Part shown: one piece after another, positions 32,446 through 40,326 of the stretch
Layout: every line of letters starts with the position of its first letter
Numbering within the stretch: the stretch's first letter is position 1
DNA from: Altererythrobacter sp. TH136
GTDB lineage: Bacteria > Pseudomonadota > Alphaproteobacteria > Sphingomonadales > Sphingomonadaceae
Direction of reading: 5' to 3'
Assembly: GCF_007065885.1 (NCBI RefSeq)
Contig: NZ_CP041409.1
Location: 620,001 to 684,000 of the forward strand
DNA length: 64,000 bases
Translations under genes and position numbers: made by a program
Notes under the pieces: generated by a model
Database searches by the model: none
What the model was told of the DNA's origin: nothing
The model's input: the letters and a program-made list of their open reading frames with translations, nothing else

Positions 32446-33405
32446 ATGAACGGGCTTCTCGCCGCACGCGCCATCGCACTGGAGCATTCCCCCACGCCCC
32501 CCACGGCGACGTGGACCGCGCGGCATGGCCTGACCTCGCTGCTGGCGATCGTGCTGGGGAGTGCCGCGATGCTCGCGGGCGCCATCCTGATGGTTACCGG
32601 CACGTCTCTCGAGTGGGCCGTGTTCGCCCGGTTCGCCGCCCTGGCGACCGGGATGGCCCTGGTATCGTTATGGTGCAGCAAACGGCAGCTCGATCCGCGG
32701 ATGGCGGCCGCTGCAGCGATCGTCGCGGCGGCGATCCTCTCGCTGATGTTCTGCGCGGTCATCTCGCATGTGGGCCTCAAGCTGGAGGCGCCCCTGATGG
32801 ATGCGCGTTTGGCCCGGGCCGACGCCGCGCTGGGGTTTCATGTCGATCGGGCAGTCCGTGCGGCGGCGTACAGTCCGCACCTGATCGACGTGCTGGCGTT
32901 TGTGTACAACGCTTCGGGAGTTGTCGTCGTGGCGCTGATACTCGCGGTTCTCGGGACCGGAAGCACCGGCCGCGCGTGGGAGCTTACCGCGACCATCGTG
33001 ATCGCCATGCAGGTTGTCGCCGCGCTATCGATCCTGATGCCGGCCATCGGTGCCATGCACCACTTCGGCTTGGGCGACCTGCAGGGCCGGGGCCTGCCGG
33101 TGGGGGCTGGCGTCTATCACCTTCAGGGCTTCGCGCACTTTTACGGCGGGAGCGATCCTGTCGCTCGGCTGAGCGACATGACCGGTCTTGTCACCTTTCC
33201 GTCGTTTCACACCGTGCTGGCGCTGATGGCGACGCAAGCACTCGCCCCCACCCGCCTCCGCTGGGTGGGAGTGGCCTGGACGAGCATGGTCATCGTCTCG
33301 ACCGTTCCGGTGGGCGGGCATTACGCTGTCGATCTTGCCGCCGGCTTTGTCATCTGGGCCTTGGCCGCCGCGATCAGCCAGCGGGTTAGTACCCCATCAG
33401 CTTGA
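32446..33405 (+). CDS. PAP2-family membrane phosphatase (Aur1/IPC-synthase-like)
   Basis: The 319-residue protein has about six membrane helices and the C-terminal PAP2 catalytic motifs FPSFHTVLAL (H255) and GGHYAVDLAAG (H292, D296). The FPSFH plus GGHY-x-x-D combination is the form found in Aur1/inositol-phosphorylceramide-synthase-like PAP2 proteins rather than in undecaprenyl-pyrophosphate phosphatases. It probably acts on a membrane lipid phosphate or headgroup. A sphingolipid role is tempting in a sphingomonad-like organism, but it is only inferred. Its last 20 bases overlap folE tail-to-tail. Confidence 0.82.
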   Translation: MNGLLAARAIALEHSPTPPTATWTARHGLTSLLAIVLGSAAMLAGAILMVTGTSLEWAVFARFAALATGMALVSLWCSKRQLDPRMAAAAAIVAAAILSLMFCAVISHVGLKLEAPLMDARLARADAALGFHVDRAVRAAAYSPHLIDVLAFVYNASGVVVVALILAVLGTGSTGRAWELTATIVIAMQVVAALSILMPAIGAMHHFGLGDLQGRGLPVGAGVYHLQGFAHFYGGSDPVARLSDMTGLVTFPSFHTVLALMATQALAPTRLRWVGVAWTSMVIVSTVPVGGHYAVDLAAGFVIWALAAAISQRVSTPSA

Positions 33406-33994
33406 GCACTTCCTCGCGGCTGCGCGGGTCGTCAAGAAAAGTGCCCATCATCCGGCTGGTAATCATGCTCACGCCCGGCGTGCGCACCCCGCGCGCGGTC
33501 ATGCAGCTGTGCGCCGCCTCGATCACTACCGCCACACCCTGGGGGTGGAGGTGGTTCCAGATGCAGTCCGCCACTTGTGCCGTCAGCCGCTCCTGCACCT
33601 GCAACCGGCGCGCGAACCCGTGGAGAACCCGTGCCAGCTTGCTGATGCCGACCACCCGGTCATTGGGCAGATAGGCGATCGCGGCCTTGCCGATGATCGG
33701 CGCCATGTGGTGTTCGCAGTGGCTCTGGAATGGGATGTCCTTCAGCAGGACGATCTCGTTGTACCCGCCCACTTCGTCAAACACGCGGCTGAGGTGGACC
33801 GAAGGGTCTTCGGCATAGCCGAGGCAGTATTCCTTCCACGCCCGGGCAACGCGCTTGGGAGTATCGAGCAGACCTTCGCGCGACGGGTCGTCGCCCGCCC
33901 AGCGGATCACGGTGCGGATTGCTTCCTGCACGTCCGCGGGCACCGGCGGCTTGCCGTCATCGGTGTCCTCGTCCGGACCGACCAGGCTGCTCAT
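33386..33994 (-). CDS. folE: GTP cyclohydrolase I
   Basis: The 202-residue enzyme has the zinc and catalytic motifs PFQSHCEHHMAPI, GISKLAR, ERLT and a SCMTARGV segment with the second zinc cysteine. It converts GTP to dihydroneopterin triphosphate, the first step of folate synthesis. Its ATG overlaps the phospholipase D stop (ATGA), so the two are co-translated. It ends convergent with the PAP2 gene. Confidence 0.96.
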   Translation of the reverse strand: MSSLVGPDEDTDDGKPPVPADVQEAIRTVIRWAGDDPSREGLLDTPKRVARAWKEYCLGYAEDPSVHLSRVFDEVGGYNEIVLLKDIPFQSHCEHHMAPIIGKAAIAYLPNDRVVGISKLARVLHGFARRLQVQERLTAQVADCIWNHLHPQGVAVVIEAAHSCMTARGVRTPGVSMITSRMMGTFLDDPRSREEVLKLMGY

Positions 33995-35532
33995 CTGCGG
34001 ATCCCCTTCTTGGCGCGCTCGTACGCCCGCTTCATCAGGCTCCCCTGCTTGAGCAAGCCGCCCTTGGCAAACGGTTCGAACATCTCTTCGGGGCGTTCGG
34101 GATCGAGCACCTGCGATCCCGCCAGCGTCTCCTCGATCGCGCCCAGTTCGGGCGGATCAAACCGCCGGAGTTGACGCGCGTTGCGCGCGCCGTGCTGCTC
34201 GATCAATCGGAGCATCGATCCCCCGGCGTCATCCAGAGCGGACGCCACCTCGGCATCGGATAGCCCGCAGTGTTCCGCCAGCAGCGAATGCCGCAGTGCG
34301 GCGATGCCGTCGCATGCGTGCGCATTGCCGGGACGATTGCAGTCGATGAACACGTCGCATTCGCTGTCCAGCCCCATCGACCGGTTGTTGAAGTTCGCCG
34401 ATCCGATCCGCAGGACCTGATCGTCGAAGATCGTCAGCTTGGCGTGGACATAGATGCTCGTTTCACCCGTGTAGGGTGTGAACAGGCCGAACCGCTTCTT
34501 GTGGTCGATTTCTTGGAGAGAGTGCAGCAGGCAGTTGCGCGCGTGGTCCATCGCCTGCTGTTCAAGCCAGCCGTCAGCCGTCTGGGGTTGCACCATGACA
34601 ATCTCGGGCGGATCGTCTTCCTTCAGGCGGCGAGCGATCGCTTCGGCGATCTTCGGCGAGGTGAAGTACTGGTTTTCAGAATAAATGAAGCGCTTGGCCG
34701 CGGAGATTTGCTGCAGCAGCAGGTCCTCGATCTCGTTCACCGCGACGTCGCCATCGTACTTGGCACGAGTGCGGGCGATACCGATCTCGACGTTCTCGAA
34801 CTGCACCGGCAGTTCCTCGGGCCACAGGCTGTCGTCCGGTATGTCGATCTCGCTCAATTGCTTGCCGCCCGCCTTGACCCAGCGGTCACGGCACAGCCGG
34901 CCCAGTTCGCGTGCCGCGTCGCCTTCCATCATCATCGTCGCATCGTGCCACGGACCGTACTTGCGACCGTGCGGCCGCCGGCGCCGGCGGTCCGTTTCAT
35001 CGTGCGCACGGGTGTCCCAGCGATCCATCGTCATGTCGATCCCGCCGCAGACCGCGAGGCGATCATCGAGCACCGCGATCTTCTGGTGATGGGAGCAGCC
35101 GACCGGGTGATGGCTGTCGAAGTTGAACTTGATCCGTTCGTAGCTGGCCATGCGGATCACATCGATGAACATGTATCCGCGGGCGACGAACTGAAACACG
35201 CCCATCCCCCATTTGAGGATCCGGATTTCCACCTTCTTGTGGCGGCGGGCCAGCCACAGGAGGAAGCTACCCAAGCGGCGGGGATGGTTTCGCCGGAACG
35301 GCCGGCTGAACCAACGGCGACCGACTGCAAGGTGGATACGCGTGTCGAAGTCCCACCCGACCAGCATGACGCGGCGTTGTGCCTTCAGCATCGCCCGCTG
35401 CATGAGGGCGAAATAATCTTCCGCATCCACGACGACACTGGCGCGCTCGACCTTCGCGAACTTCCACACGCCGGGCGCGACCGAGTTGTCATCGAAGGCG
35501 GGACCCTGATGTTGTTCCGGCGGCTTTGCCAA
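33991..35532 (-). CDS. Phospholipase D family protein
   Basis: The 513-residue protein has two HKD active-site motifs: SHHQKIAVLDD (H149, K151, D156) and VHAKLTIFDD in the second half, followed by GSANFNNRSM. No signal peptide is seen. This bilobed layout resembles bacterial PLD or cardiolipin-synthase-like transphosphatidylases without membrane helices. The frame opens with a TTG at 35532 behind a strong AAGGGGGAAG. The next ATG would cut into the first lobe, so I accept the TTG. Confidence 0.85.
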   Translation of the reverse strand: MAKPPEQHQGPAFDDNSVAPGVWKFAKVERASVVVDAEDYFALMQRAMLKAQRRVMLVGWDFDTRIHLAVGRRWFSRPFRRNHPRRLGSFLLWLARRHKKVEIRILKWGMGVFQFVARGYMFIDVIRMASYERIKFNFDSHHPVGCSHHQKIAVLDDRLAVCGGIDMTMDRWDTRAHDETDRRRRRPHGRKYGPWHDATMMMEGDAARELGRLCRDRWVKAGGKQLSEIDIPDDSLWPEELPVQFENVEIGIARTRAKYDGDVAVNEIEDLLLQQISAAKRFIYSENQYFTSPKIAEAIARRLKEDDPPEIVMVQPQTADGWLEQQAMDHARNCLLHSLQEIDHKKRFGLFTPYTGETSIYVHAKLTIFDDQVLRIGSANFNNRSMGLDSECDVFIDCNRPGNAHACDGIAALRHSLLAEHCGLSDAEVASALDDAGGSMLRLIEQHGARNARQLRRFDPPELGAIEETLAGSQVLDPERPEEMFEPFAKGGLLKQGSLMKRAYERAKKGIRR

Positions 35533-35644
35533 GTGCTTCCCCCTTCGTCGCTAGCTTACGGTCCGTAGGGCAAGGCGGGGGCCGGGTCACGGGTCTTGCT
35601 ATCGCGGAGACAGATCGGTCCGATTTCAGCGGCAGAAACACAGC

Positions 35645-35671
35645 GGGCCGCCTCCCGATGGGAAGCGGCCC
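35645..35671 (-). terminator. Probable terminator downstream of tRNA-Arg
   Basis: A 12-pair stem with one mismatch (35645-35656 with 35660-35671, loop GAT) begins six bases after the tRNA 3' end on the minus strand. Only a short, broken T stretch follows, so termination may be incomplete. Confidence 0.5.
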
Positions 35672-35676
35672 GAAGT

Positions 35677-35753
35677 TGGCGCGCCCGGAACGATTCGAAC
35701 GTCCGACCCTCAGATTCGTAGTCTGATGCTCTATCCAGCTGAGCTACGGGCGC
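35677..35753 (-). tRNA. tRNA-Arg (ACG)
   Basis: The gene is 77 bases long with an encoded CCA. The acceptor arms are GCGCCCG and CGGGCGC with discriminator G. The anticodon loop CTACGAA sits between TCAGA and TCTGA, with the anticodon at 35717-35719. The T loop is TTCGAAT. The ACG anticodon is normally deaminated to ICG by TadA and reads CGU, CGC and CGA. Confidence 0.97.
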
Positions 35754-35767
35754 GCACTAGGGGGCGG

Positions 35768-35796
35768 CACATAGGGTCGCCGTTTCGGCTTGGCAA
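35768..35796 (-). promoter_or_regulatory. Probable promoter of tRNA-Arg
   Basis: On the minus strand, TTGCCA (35796-35791) and TATGTG (35773-35768) are 17 bases apart, and the tRNA begins 15 bases further on. The layout matches the promoter proposed for tRNA-Asn. Confidence 0.5.
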
Positions 35797-35800
35797 TCCC

Positions 35801-36232
35801 TTATCCTGCCGCCGTGAAGAGTTGCGCAGCCAGCGCGCGGTCGAGCGGCGGAACCAGCAGCCGCCCTACCTCTGCGGGGGTGAACCAACGGCATTCCGCG
35901 CCGGGTTCGGGCTGCGGCACTCCGGTCCATGAAGTGATTCTGTAAAGAGTGATGACAATCGCAGCCTCGCCCTCGCCAGCGTCGGCGCGCGCCTGACCAA
36001 CGGCGTCTTCGTCGGGCAAGCAGACAATGATCGCCAATTCCTCATAAAGCTCGCGCAGCAACGCCTCGGCGTGCGTTTCGCCAGGCTCGACCTTGCCCCC
36101 GGGAAATTCCCACAGTCCCCCGTGCCGCTTTCCCGCCGGGCGCTTCTGCAACAGCCAGCGACCCGCGCCGTCGGACATTGCGCCCGCCACCACCTCCATC
36201 GCTGTCGGTGGATTTTCCAGTTTCGTCACCAT
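35801..36232 (-). CDS. mutT: MutT-like NUDIX hydrolase (8-oxo-dGTP diphosphatase)
   Basis: The 143-residue protein from the ATG at 36232 carries the complete Nudix box, GGKVEPGET followed by LLRELYEEL (about residues 45-67). Its surroundings are MutT-like: [20 protein letters not shown] before the box, and a C-terminal [18 protein letters not shown] resembling the MutT purine-binding region. MutT removes 8-oxo-dGTP from the nucleotide pool. The frame is open for 52 more codons upstream, antisense to a pilin gene, which I do not count. Confidence 0.86.
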   Translation of the reverse strand: MVTKLENPPTAMEVVAGAMSDGAGRWLLQKRPAGKRHGGLWEFPGGKVEPGETHAEALLRELYEELAIIVCLPDEDAVGQARADAGEGEAAIVITLYRITSWTGVPQPEPGAECRWFTPAEVGRLLVPPLDRALAAQLFTAAG

Positions 36233-36305
36233 CGGCAATCTTTTCTTAAGGAGTGAAGTCCAGAAGCGAATTCGATCAGGCACTGTTCGACAGAAAGTAG
36301 CAAAA

Positions 36306-36497
36306 ATGCCGATGCGCAAGTTCGTAAAGCGGATTGCCAGCGACATTTCAGGGGCCACTGCTGTCGAATACGGCCTGATCCTGGCCATGATCTTTCTTGC
36401 GATGCTCGCGGCGATTCAGACCCTTGAAGGTTCGACATCTTCAATGTGGAACAAAGTCGCCACGGACATCGAGGAAGCCAAAAGCCAGTCTCAATAA
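36306..36497 (+). CDS. Flp-family type IVb pilin (first copy)
   Basis: The 63-residue prepilin has a basic leader ([15 protein letters not shown]) and then [20 protein letters not shown], the prepilin-peptidase site followed by the hydrophobic assembly helix with the conserved Glu5-Tyr6 pair of Flp pilins. The polar tail is short. It is divergent from mutT. No tad or cpa assembly genes are present in the window. Translation may begin at the second ATG (36312). Confidence 0.85.
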   Translation: MPMRKFVKRIASDISGATAVEYGLILAMIFLAMLAAIQTLEGSTSSMWNKVATDIEEAKSQSQ

Positions 36498-36608
36498 GCG
36501 AGAATGCGGTTAGGATTTAATCAACCACCTCAACGTATTCACGTGCAGTCTGAACCGTAAGGGTTGCGGGGCAGGCGGGGTAGCGAAGACCAAATCAGGA
36601 GACACCAC

Positions 36609-36815
36609 ATGCAGTTCATCAAAAATCTCGTTCGCAACGAAGACGGCGCGACCGCTATCGAATACGGCCTCATCGCCGCTCTGATCGCAGTGGCCGCGAT
36701 CGCTGCGATGCAGGGCCTCGGCGACCAGCTGAGCTCCACCTTTACGGGCGTCAGCGAATGCCTTGAGGACTCGGCGGATGGCACTGCGGCAGCCAACTGC
36801 GCCGAAACCACGTAA
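36609..36815 (+). CDS. Flp-family type IVb pilin (second copy)
   Basis: The 68-residue prepilin starts at the ATG at 36609, seven bases after AGGAG (36597-36601). The leader MQFIKNLVRNEDG is followed by ATAIEYGLIAALIAVAAIAAM, a textbook Flp pilin. Unlike the first copy, the tail has two cysteines (SECLED, ANCAET) that could form a disulphide in the fibre subunit. The strong ribosome binding site and following terminator suggest this is the main pilin. Confidence 0.93.
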   Translation: MQFIKNLVRNEDGATAIEYGLIAALIAVAAIAAMQGLGDQLSSTFTGVSECLEDSADGTAAANCAETT

Positions 36816-36836
36816 GCGAAACAAAGCCACTACTGA

Positions 36837-36866
36837 GGGCGGCGGGAGCAAACCCGCCGCCCTTTT
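36837..36866 (+). terminator. Intrinsic terminator of the second pilin gene
   Basis: A perfect 10-base-pair GC stem (36837-36846 with 36853-36862), six-base loop AGCAAA and TTTT follow the pilin stop codon by 21 bases. It also separates the pilin from the convergent M48 lipoprotein gene. Confidence 0.88.
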
Positions 36867-36884
36867 CTATGCGCGCTCTGTCCG

Positions 36885-38369
36885 TTAGCGCGCGCGAACC
36901 ACCAGCTTGACCTTCTGCCCCGGCGTGACCGTCTGATTGCCGGTCAGCCCGTTCAACACACGAAAGCGCTGTTCCTGCGCATCGGTGTAGGCCATCCGGG
37001 CGGCCAGCGACTGCACCGTGTCGCGTGATCCCACCGTCACCACATCGATCACCCGCGGGATGACCTGCGCCGCTTCGTTGGCGCTGATCCGCCGCATCGA
37101 ATTGAACATCGGCGAAAACACGCTCGATCGGCCCGCCTGGCTGATCGTGACGAAGTGGAACGCCTGGTTGCTCGCAAATTCATAGGCGAAGATCACCACA
37201 TCGACCTGGCTGTTGCCCGAGTTGACCCGCGCGGTGCCGAACACTGCCGGAATGCCATTGACCGTCGTACGTTGCAGCGACTGCGGAGCAACCTGCTGGT
37301 TCTGGCTCAGCGAGGCGAATGCCTGGCGTACGTACGTATCCAAATTGCCGTTGTATGGAGCGGTGGTCAGCTGCGCCTGCCCGCTCTGGCCCTGGATGGA
37401 CACGGCCTGCGTGCCATTGACCATGTAGAACCCGGTCGGCGCGCTGAAGGACAGGCGATAGGTCGGGTGGATAAACTGCCGCCCCTCGATCACGCCCTGC
37501 GCGGGATCATCGCCATAGACGAGCCCGTCGATCCGGGTGAGGAACGTGTCGCGATTGGTCACGCCGGTTGCGGCACCGGCAGTTCGCAACGCACTTTGCA
37601 CCCGGCTGGCGGGATCCGGGTGAGTCGAGGCCCATTGCGGCACGCTCGCGTTGTTCCGGCCCTGCAGCGAGGCGTCCAGCGCGTTCTGCAGCGCAAGGCT
37701 CTGCAACACGGTTCCCATCGCCCGCGGATCGTAGCCGGCGCGCTGCAGGTACTGGATGCCAAGCCGATCGGCTTCCAATTCCTGGCTGCGGGAGAACTTC
37801 AGCGTCAAAAGCTGCGAGCCCTGCTGAATCCCGCTGGTAATCGCCTGGCCGACCTGGCTGTTGCCCAGCACCGCCCCGGCGAGGATCGAACCCAGGGCGC
37901 CTAGAATCGAATTCTTGGTGGCCGTGCTCTGCCGCCGCTGTGCGTGCCGGGCAGCGACGTGCCCGACTTCGTGCCCCAGCACGCCGGCCAACTCGGCCTC
38001 GTTATTCATCAGCCCGACCAGCTGTCGGGTGGTGTAGATGTAGCCGCCCGGGATGGCGAAGGCGTTGTTCACAGAACTGTTGAGCAACGACACCGTGAAG
38101 GCATCGCGGGCATTGGACAAACTCGATTGGACAGCGATGTTCTTGCCCACCTGCTCGACATATTGCGCCTGCGGCCCGCTCATCGCGCCGCCAAATTCCT
38201 GCAGCAGTTGCGGGTGCTGCTGCGCGCCTTGTTGCGCTTCGGACTGGCTGATCGTGGCAGCCGTGGATCGCGGCGCGGCATCGGCAGTGGTCGAGCAGCC
38301 GGAAACGATCAAGCCGGCCGCGCTGGTGGCGAGTAAAAGCGCGCGCATTCTGGTGCGATGTACGGTCAT
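36885..38369 (-). CDS. M48-family metalloprotease lipoprotein with C-terminal LysM-like domain
   Basis: The start at 38369 follows AAAGGA. The 494-residue product has a lipobox (IVSGC, Cys25) and an M48 protease domain with HEVGH at 133-137 and the third zinc ligand in SRSQELEADRLG, the BepA/LoiP type of periplasmic protease. The last 60 residues (TVGSRDTVQSLAARM to VTPGQKVKLVV) resemble a LysM-like peptidoglycan-binding domain. It probably works in outer-membrane protein quality control at the inner leaflet of the outer membrane. Confidence 0.9.
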   Translation of the reverse strand: MTVHRTRMRALLLATSAAGLIVSGCSTTADAAPRSTAATISQSEAQQGAQQHPQLLQEFGGAMSGPQAQYVEQVGKNIAVQSSLSNARDAFTVSLLNSSVNNAFAIPGGYIYTTRQLVGLMNNEAELAGVLGHEVGHVAARHAQRRQSTATKNSILGALGSILAGAVLGNSQVGQAITSGIQQGSQLLTLKFSRSQELEADRLGIQYLQRAGYDPRAMGTVLQSLALQNALDASLQGRNNASVPQWASTHPDPASRVQSALRTAGAATGVTNRDTFLTRIDGLVYGDDPAQGVIEGRQFIHPTYRLSFSAPTGFYMVNGTQAVSIQGQSGQAQLTTAPYNGNLDTYVRQAFASLSQNQQVAPQSLQRTTVNGIPAVFGTARVNSGNSQVDVVIFAYEFASNQAFHFVTISQAGRSSVFSPMFNSMRRISANEAAQVIPRVIDVVTVGSRDTVQSLAARMAYTDAQEQRFRVLNGLTGNQTVTPGQKVKLVVRAR

Positions 38370-38480
38370 GTCTGGTCCTTTTCCAAGGCATGCACGGCGA
38401 CCCACCGCCCGCCGCGGTTATGCGTTTTTGTGGCCTTGGAAACCCGCAAGGAACAACTCTGGTTCCCCCGGGAGCAGTGT

Positions 38481-39428
38481 TCAGCCGGCGCCCATCGCGA
38501 GGAAGCGGTCCTCCCGCATCCGCCGGATCACATCGGCGGGCAACTTGGTAAGCGCGTCGATCTCCTGCGCGATCGCGCTGCCGAGCGCCCTCGCCGCGCC
38601 GACGGGATCGCGGTGTGCGCCCCCCATCGGTTCGGGCACGATGCGGTCGATCACGCCCAGACGCTCAAGGTGCTGTGCCGTGACCTTCATTGCCTCTGCC
38701 GCGTCGGGCGCCCTTTCCGCGGTTCGCCACAGGATCGATGCGCAGCCTTCGGGGCTGATTACCGAATAAACGGCGTGTTCCAGCATCAGGACTCGCTCGG
38801 CGCTGGCAAGCGCGACCGCCCCGCCCGATCCGCCCTCGCCCACGATCACGGCGACCATCGGCACCGGCAATGCCAGGCACGCTTCGGTCGAGCGGGCGAT
38901 AGCTTCAGCCTGGCCGCGCTCCTCGGCCTCGATCCCCGGGAATGCCCCAGACGTGTCGACCAGCGTCACCACCGGCAGGCCGAAACGGCCGGCCAGCTCC
39001 ATCAGGCGGATCGCCTTGCGATACCCCTCCGGCTTTCCCATCCCGAAATTATGGCGGATGCGGGTCTGCGTATCGTGGCCCTTCTCGTGCCCGATCAGGA
39101 CGACCTTGCGGCCATCGATCCTGGCCAATCCGCCGATGATCGCCTGATCGTCGCCGTACAGGCGATCACCGCCCAGCGGCACGAACTCATCGAACGCGTG
39201 GGCGACGTAATCGCGGAAGTGGGGCCGGTGCGGATGGCGCGCGACCTGCGTCTTCTGCCAGGGAGTGAGCCCCGCGTAAGTCGTGGCCAGCAGTTCGGCG
39301 CTCTTGGCCTCCAGCTTCGCGAGTTCGCTCGAGATGTCGACTTCGTCACCGGCGGCGGCCGCGCGCAACTCTGCGATGCGCTTGTCCAGCGAGGCGACGG
39401 GCTTCTCGAATTCGAGATAAGACTGCAT
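38481..39428 (-). CDS. accA: Acetyl-CoA carboxylase carboxyltransferase subunit alpha
   Basis: The 315-residue protein starts MQSYLEFEKPVASLDKRI, the usual AccA opening, and keeps PHFRDYVAHAFDEF, IGHEKG, the MGKPEGYRKA segment and the oxyanion glycines in GEGGSGGAVAL. With AccD it transfers carboxyl from biotin to acetyl-CoA to make malonyl-CoA for fatty acid synthesis. It follows xerD by ten bases in the same direction. The start at 39428 is chosen over the more upstream frame, which would extend into xerD. Confidence 0.96.
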   Translation of the reverse strand: MQSYLEFEKPVASLDKRIAELRAAAAGDEVDISSELAKLEAKSAELLATTYAGLTPWQKTQVARHPHRPHFRDYVAHAFDEFVPLGGDRLYGDDQAIIGGLARIDGRKVVLIGHEKGHDTQTRIRHNFGMGKPEGYRKAIRLMELAGRFGLPVVTLVDTSGAFPGIEAEERGQAEAIARSTEACLALPVPMVAVIVGEGGSGGAVALASAERVLMLEHAVYSVISPEGCASILWRTAERAPDAAEAMKVTAQHLERLGVIDRIVPEPMGGAHRDPVGAARALGSAIAQEIDALTKLPADVIRRMREDRFLAMGAG

Positions 39429-39438
39429 TGGCGCCCCG

Positions 39439-40326
39439 CTAGTCCCCCCGGCGCGCCCGTGCAAGCGGGTGGCGCTCATTGACCAGCGTCACCAACCGCG
39501 CGGCATCGACGTGGGTATAGATCTGGGTCGTGGCGATGTCGGCATGGCCGAGCAGGGTCTGCAGCACCCTCAGGTCCGCGCCGCCTTCCAGCAGGTGAGT
39601 TGCGAAGGCATGGCGCAGGACGTGCGGGCTGACTTTTTCAGGGGGCAGGCCAGCGCGAATCGCCAGTTCCTTGATCAGTTGAAACAGCCTGACCCGGGTC
39701 AGGTGCGTGCCCGCGCGGGAGGGGAACAGGAACCGCCCCGGCGGCCGGGTCGCCAGCCAGCTGATAAGCGCAGTACGGGCGGCGGAACTGACGGGTACCA
39801 TGCGCGATTGCCCCCCCTTCCCCGTCACCGTCAGCAGCGGCGCATCGCGCGGCACCGCCGTCACCGGCAATGAAACCAGCTCTGTCGCGCGCAAGCCCGA
39901 TCCATAAAGCAGTTCCAGCAACGCCAGCATCCGCAAGGCCGGCGGACTTTCAGTTGCCGCCTCCAGCTCCGCGCGGCTGAACAGGGCCTCGACTTCGTAG
40001 TGTGACAAGATCTTGGGCAGCGGGCGGCGGGCGACGGGGCGCGGAAGCCCGCTGCTCGGATCGTCTTCGCGCACGTTCTCGTCGATCAAAAAGGCGTAGA
40101 ACTGACGCAGCGCAGACGATTTCCGCGCGACGCTCGCCGGCGCGAGATCGGACCACGCGGTGCCCAACCTGGCGAGCGTCGTGGAGTCGGCTGTCGCCAG
40201 ATCGCCGACGTGCCCGGCGGCTCCCTCCAGGTCTCGGCGATAGGCGGCCAGCGTGTTGGCCGCCGCGCCGCGTTCGGCTGCCAGCATCGCGAGGAAATCT
40301 TCGACCGGGCCCGTGCCAGCCGCCAT
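39439..40326 (-). CDS. xerD: Site-specific tyrosine recombinase XerD
   Basis: The 295-residue tyrosine recombinase has the N-terminal SAM-like core-binding domain and the full catalytic set: Arg in GLRATEL, Lys in TGKGGQSR, the HVLRHAFATHLLEGG box (H and R), the LGHADIATTQ histidine and the YTHV tyrosine nucleophile. Length and motif detail fit XerD, which with XerC resolves chromosome dimers at dif. Its start overlaps the stop of the upstream gene by one base (TGATG). Confidence 0.92.
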   Translation of the reverse strand: MAAGTGPVEDFLAMLAAERGAAANTLAAYRRDLEGAAGHVGDLATADSTTLARLGTAWSDLAPASVARKSSALRQFYAFLIDENVREDDPSSGLPRPVARRPLPKILSHYEVEALFSRAELEAATESPPALRMLALLELLYGSGLRATELVSLPVTAVPRDAPLLTVTGKGGQSRMVPVSSAARTALISWLATRPPGRFLFPSRAGTHLTRVRLFQLIKELAIRAGLPPEKVSPHVLRHAFATHLLEGGADLRVLQTLLGHADIATTQIYTHVDAARLVTLVNERHPLARARRGD

